From NCBI RefSeq assembly GCF_009789675.1, contig NZ_CP046913.1, positions 868,001 through 932,000 on the forward strand: a stretch of 64,000 nucleotides of DNA, written 5' to 3'. Positions 62,872 to 64,000 of the stretch are shown here, in pieces. The DNA comes from Paraburkholderia acidisoli (GTDB taxonomy: Bacteria > Pseudomonadota > Gammaproteobacteria > Burkholderiales > Burkholderiaceae). A program made the position numbers and the translations under genes. The stretch's first letter is position 1. The number at the start of each line of letters is the position of its first letter. The notes under the pieces were generated by a model that ran no database searches, was not told where the DNA came from, and saw only the letters and a program-made list of their open reading frames with translations.

Positions 62872-63491
62872 TGTGGCGACTTCTGGGGCGGGCCGCGCGG
62901 CCTCGACATGACCGGCGCGCGACCTCGATATACGCTGCGAGATGGACGCGGCCCGCGCGTGACCGGCTCGCGGCCCGCATGCAAACATCCGGTGATGAAC
63001 GGGTCGCGCGGCCCTGCCGTGCGGCGATGCAAAACCGGCGTTGCGCGGACGCTGCGCGGGCAATGCGCCGGCGATCGACGTGCCGTAGCGGGGCGATGGG
63101 CCGGTCGCGCGAAAGCGGCGCCAAAGCGTGCATTATCGCCGATTTCCCGCATTGCCATCGGCAGGCCATGTGCCATAATCAAAGCGCTTAATGCGGAGCC
63201 GAAGAACTCGCCGAGCCGCATCGGGCAAAGTCGCAGGCGCCTCGAGACCTCAGGCAGGTAGTACCGCGAGGCGCAGCAGAGCCACAGAGGGCGAATACGT
63301 CGCGGGCATAGACCGGCGACGCACAAGAACGAACGCAAGACCGTAGGTCGGAGGGTGTCTGTCCATTAACCTGGCGCGCCCCGTAGATCGTTGCTGCTTT
63401 CGCGGGCTAGGAGAGGCCCGTTAAAGGCTCGGCCAGATGGATGGCCCGGCAGCGTGAACCGGACAACGCGGCTTACCGAGATCCTGCCACC
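62872..63491. other. Intergenic region with long TetR leader
   Basis: These 620 bases lie between divergent rsxB and tetR genes. A good sigma-70 promoter match lies at 63152-63179 facing the TetR gene and implies a leader of about 300 bases. No known RNA family was recognised in it. Confidence 0.6.
63152..63179 (+). promoter_or_regulatory. Candidate sigma-70 promoter
   Basis: TTGCCA (63152-63157) and CATAAT (63174-63179) are spaced by 16 bases, upstream of the TetR gene by about 310 bases. Confidence 0.5.
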
Positions 63492-64000
63492 ATGAATCAG
63501 CCAAAAATCAAAAGAGATCCTGAAGGCACCCGCCGCCGCATTCTGCTCGCGGCAGCCGAGGAGTTCGCCAATGGCGGCCTGTTTGGCGCCCGCGTCGACC
63601 AGATCGCGCGTCGGGCGGAAACCAACGAGCGCATGCTTTATTACTACTTCGGCAGCAAGGAGCAACTGTTCACCGCCGTGCTCGAACATGCGTTCGGCGC
63701 GCTCAACGAAGCCGAACGCGCCATCGATCTGGCCGGACTCGCGCCCGTGGAAGCCATCACGCGGCTCGCGCATTTCGTTTGGGACTACTACCGCGATCAC
63801 CCGGAATTGCTGCGTCTCGTGAACAACGAGAATCTGCATGAAGCGCGCTATATGCAGAAGTCCTCACGAATCCGCGAAATGATTTCGCCGATCGTGACCA
63901 CGCTCGGCACGATTCTCACGCGCGGCGAGTCGGCGGGGTTGTTTCGGGCCGGCATCGACCCGTTGCGGCTGTACGTGACGCTCTCGGGCATGGGCTATTA
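63492..64000 (+). CDS. TetR-family regulator (3' end outside window)
   Basis: The frame is open to the window end, giving 169 residues. The N-terminal helix-turn-helix (about 12-60) reads T-R-R-R-I-L-L-A-A-A-E-E-F-A-N-G-G and N-E-R-M-L-Y-Y-Y-F-G-S-K-E-Q-L-F, the classic TetR pattern. The C-terminal ligand-binding domain follows. The regulated gene is probably outside the window. Codon use matches the neighbours. Confidence 0.93.
   Translation, partial: MNQPKIKRDPEGTRRRILLAAAEEFANGGLFGARVDQIARRAETNERMLYYYFGSKEQLFTAVLEHAFGALNEAERAIDLAGLAPVEAITRLAHFVWDYYRDHPELLRLVNNENLHEARYMQKSSRIREMISPIVTTLGTILTRGESAGLFRAGIDPLRLYVTLSGMGY

Noticed and set aside
63187..63491. RNase P RNA, 6S RNA or tmRNA in the leader before the TetR gene
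   Set aside because: Conserved core sequences of these RNAs are absent.

Overview
The window is GC-rich, with strong G/C preference at third codon positions. Its gene content (chorismate lyase, RsxB with an alanine-rich tail, DUF1841, a Uup-type ABC-F protein, parE/parC, talB, BenE, a GntR/MocR-type aminotransferase regulator) points to a beta-proteobacterium of the Burkholderiaceae, probably Paraburkholderia or Caballeronia-like. It reads as ordinary chromosomal backbone. No insertion sequence, prophage, rRNA operon or CRISPR array was seen, and there is one tRNA gene, tRNA-Arg(CCU).

Region 1-10 kb holds the end of a pirin-like gene, then a Spy/CpxP-like periplasmic protein divergent from an OmpR/EnvZ-type pair. 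Paired direct repeats with a 10-bp pitch lie in the shared promoter region. A small uncharacterised protein, a membrane diguanylate cyclase, and an ABC transporter (fused double permease plus ATPase with an extra C-terminal domain) follow. Region 10-17.8 kb holds two tandem paralogous lipoprotein-like genes, two sigma-54 activators (one without a receiver domain), three small uncharacterised genes and otsA. Three intergenic sequences there match the sigma-54 -24/-12 element with correct spacing, so this stretch may be a small RpoN-controlled module.

Region 17.8-26.5 kb holds a DHA2-type exporter, a PEBP protein, Dcm methyltransferase with Vsr separated by five 12-bp repeats, two small unknown genes, tRNA-Arg, rubredoxin, the ABC-F ATPase and an overlapping MntA/HepT toxin-antitoxin pair. 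Region 26.5-31.8 kb holds parE and parC, with a cluster of DnaA-box-like sequences just before parE, and a CopD-like membrane protein. Region 32-36.8 kb holds a LysR regulator divergent from a three-gene catabolic operon (MHS transporter, AllC/HyuC-type amidohydrolase, acetylpolyamine amidohydrolase-like deacetylase).

Region 36.8-45.4 kb holds a GGDEF-EAL protein, a PhzF-like epimerase, a Rid-family protein lacking the catalytic arginine, an aminotransferase, and a DMT exporter divergent from a MocR-type regulator with a perfect 12-bp inverted repeat between them. Region 45.5-57 kb holds htpG, a small internally duplicated protein, ubiC, a family 6 uracil/hypoxanthine-DNA glycosylase, a spermidine synthase-like protein, a DUF3311/sodium-solute symporter pair, FUSC, PhnB-like, talB and benE. 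The last part holds a MoxR/CoxE-type ATPase and VWA pair, two small c-type cytochromes, DUF1841, nth, rsxB, and a TetR gene that runs off the window behind a long leader.
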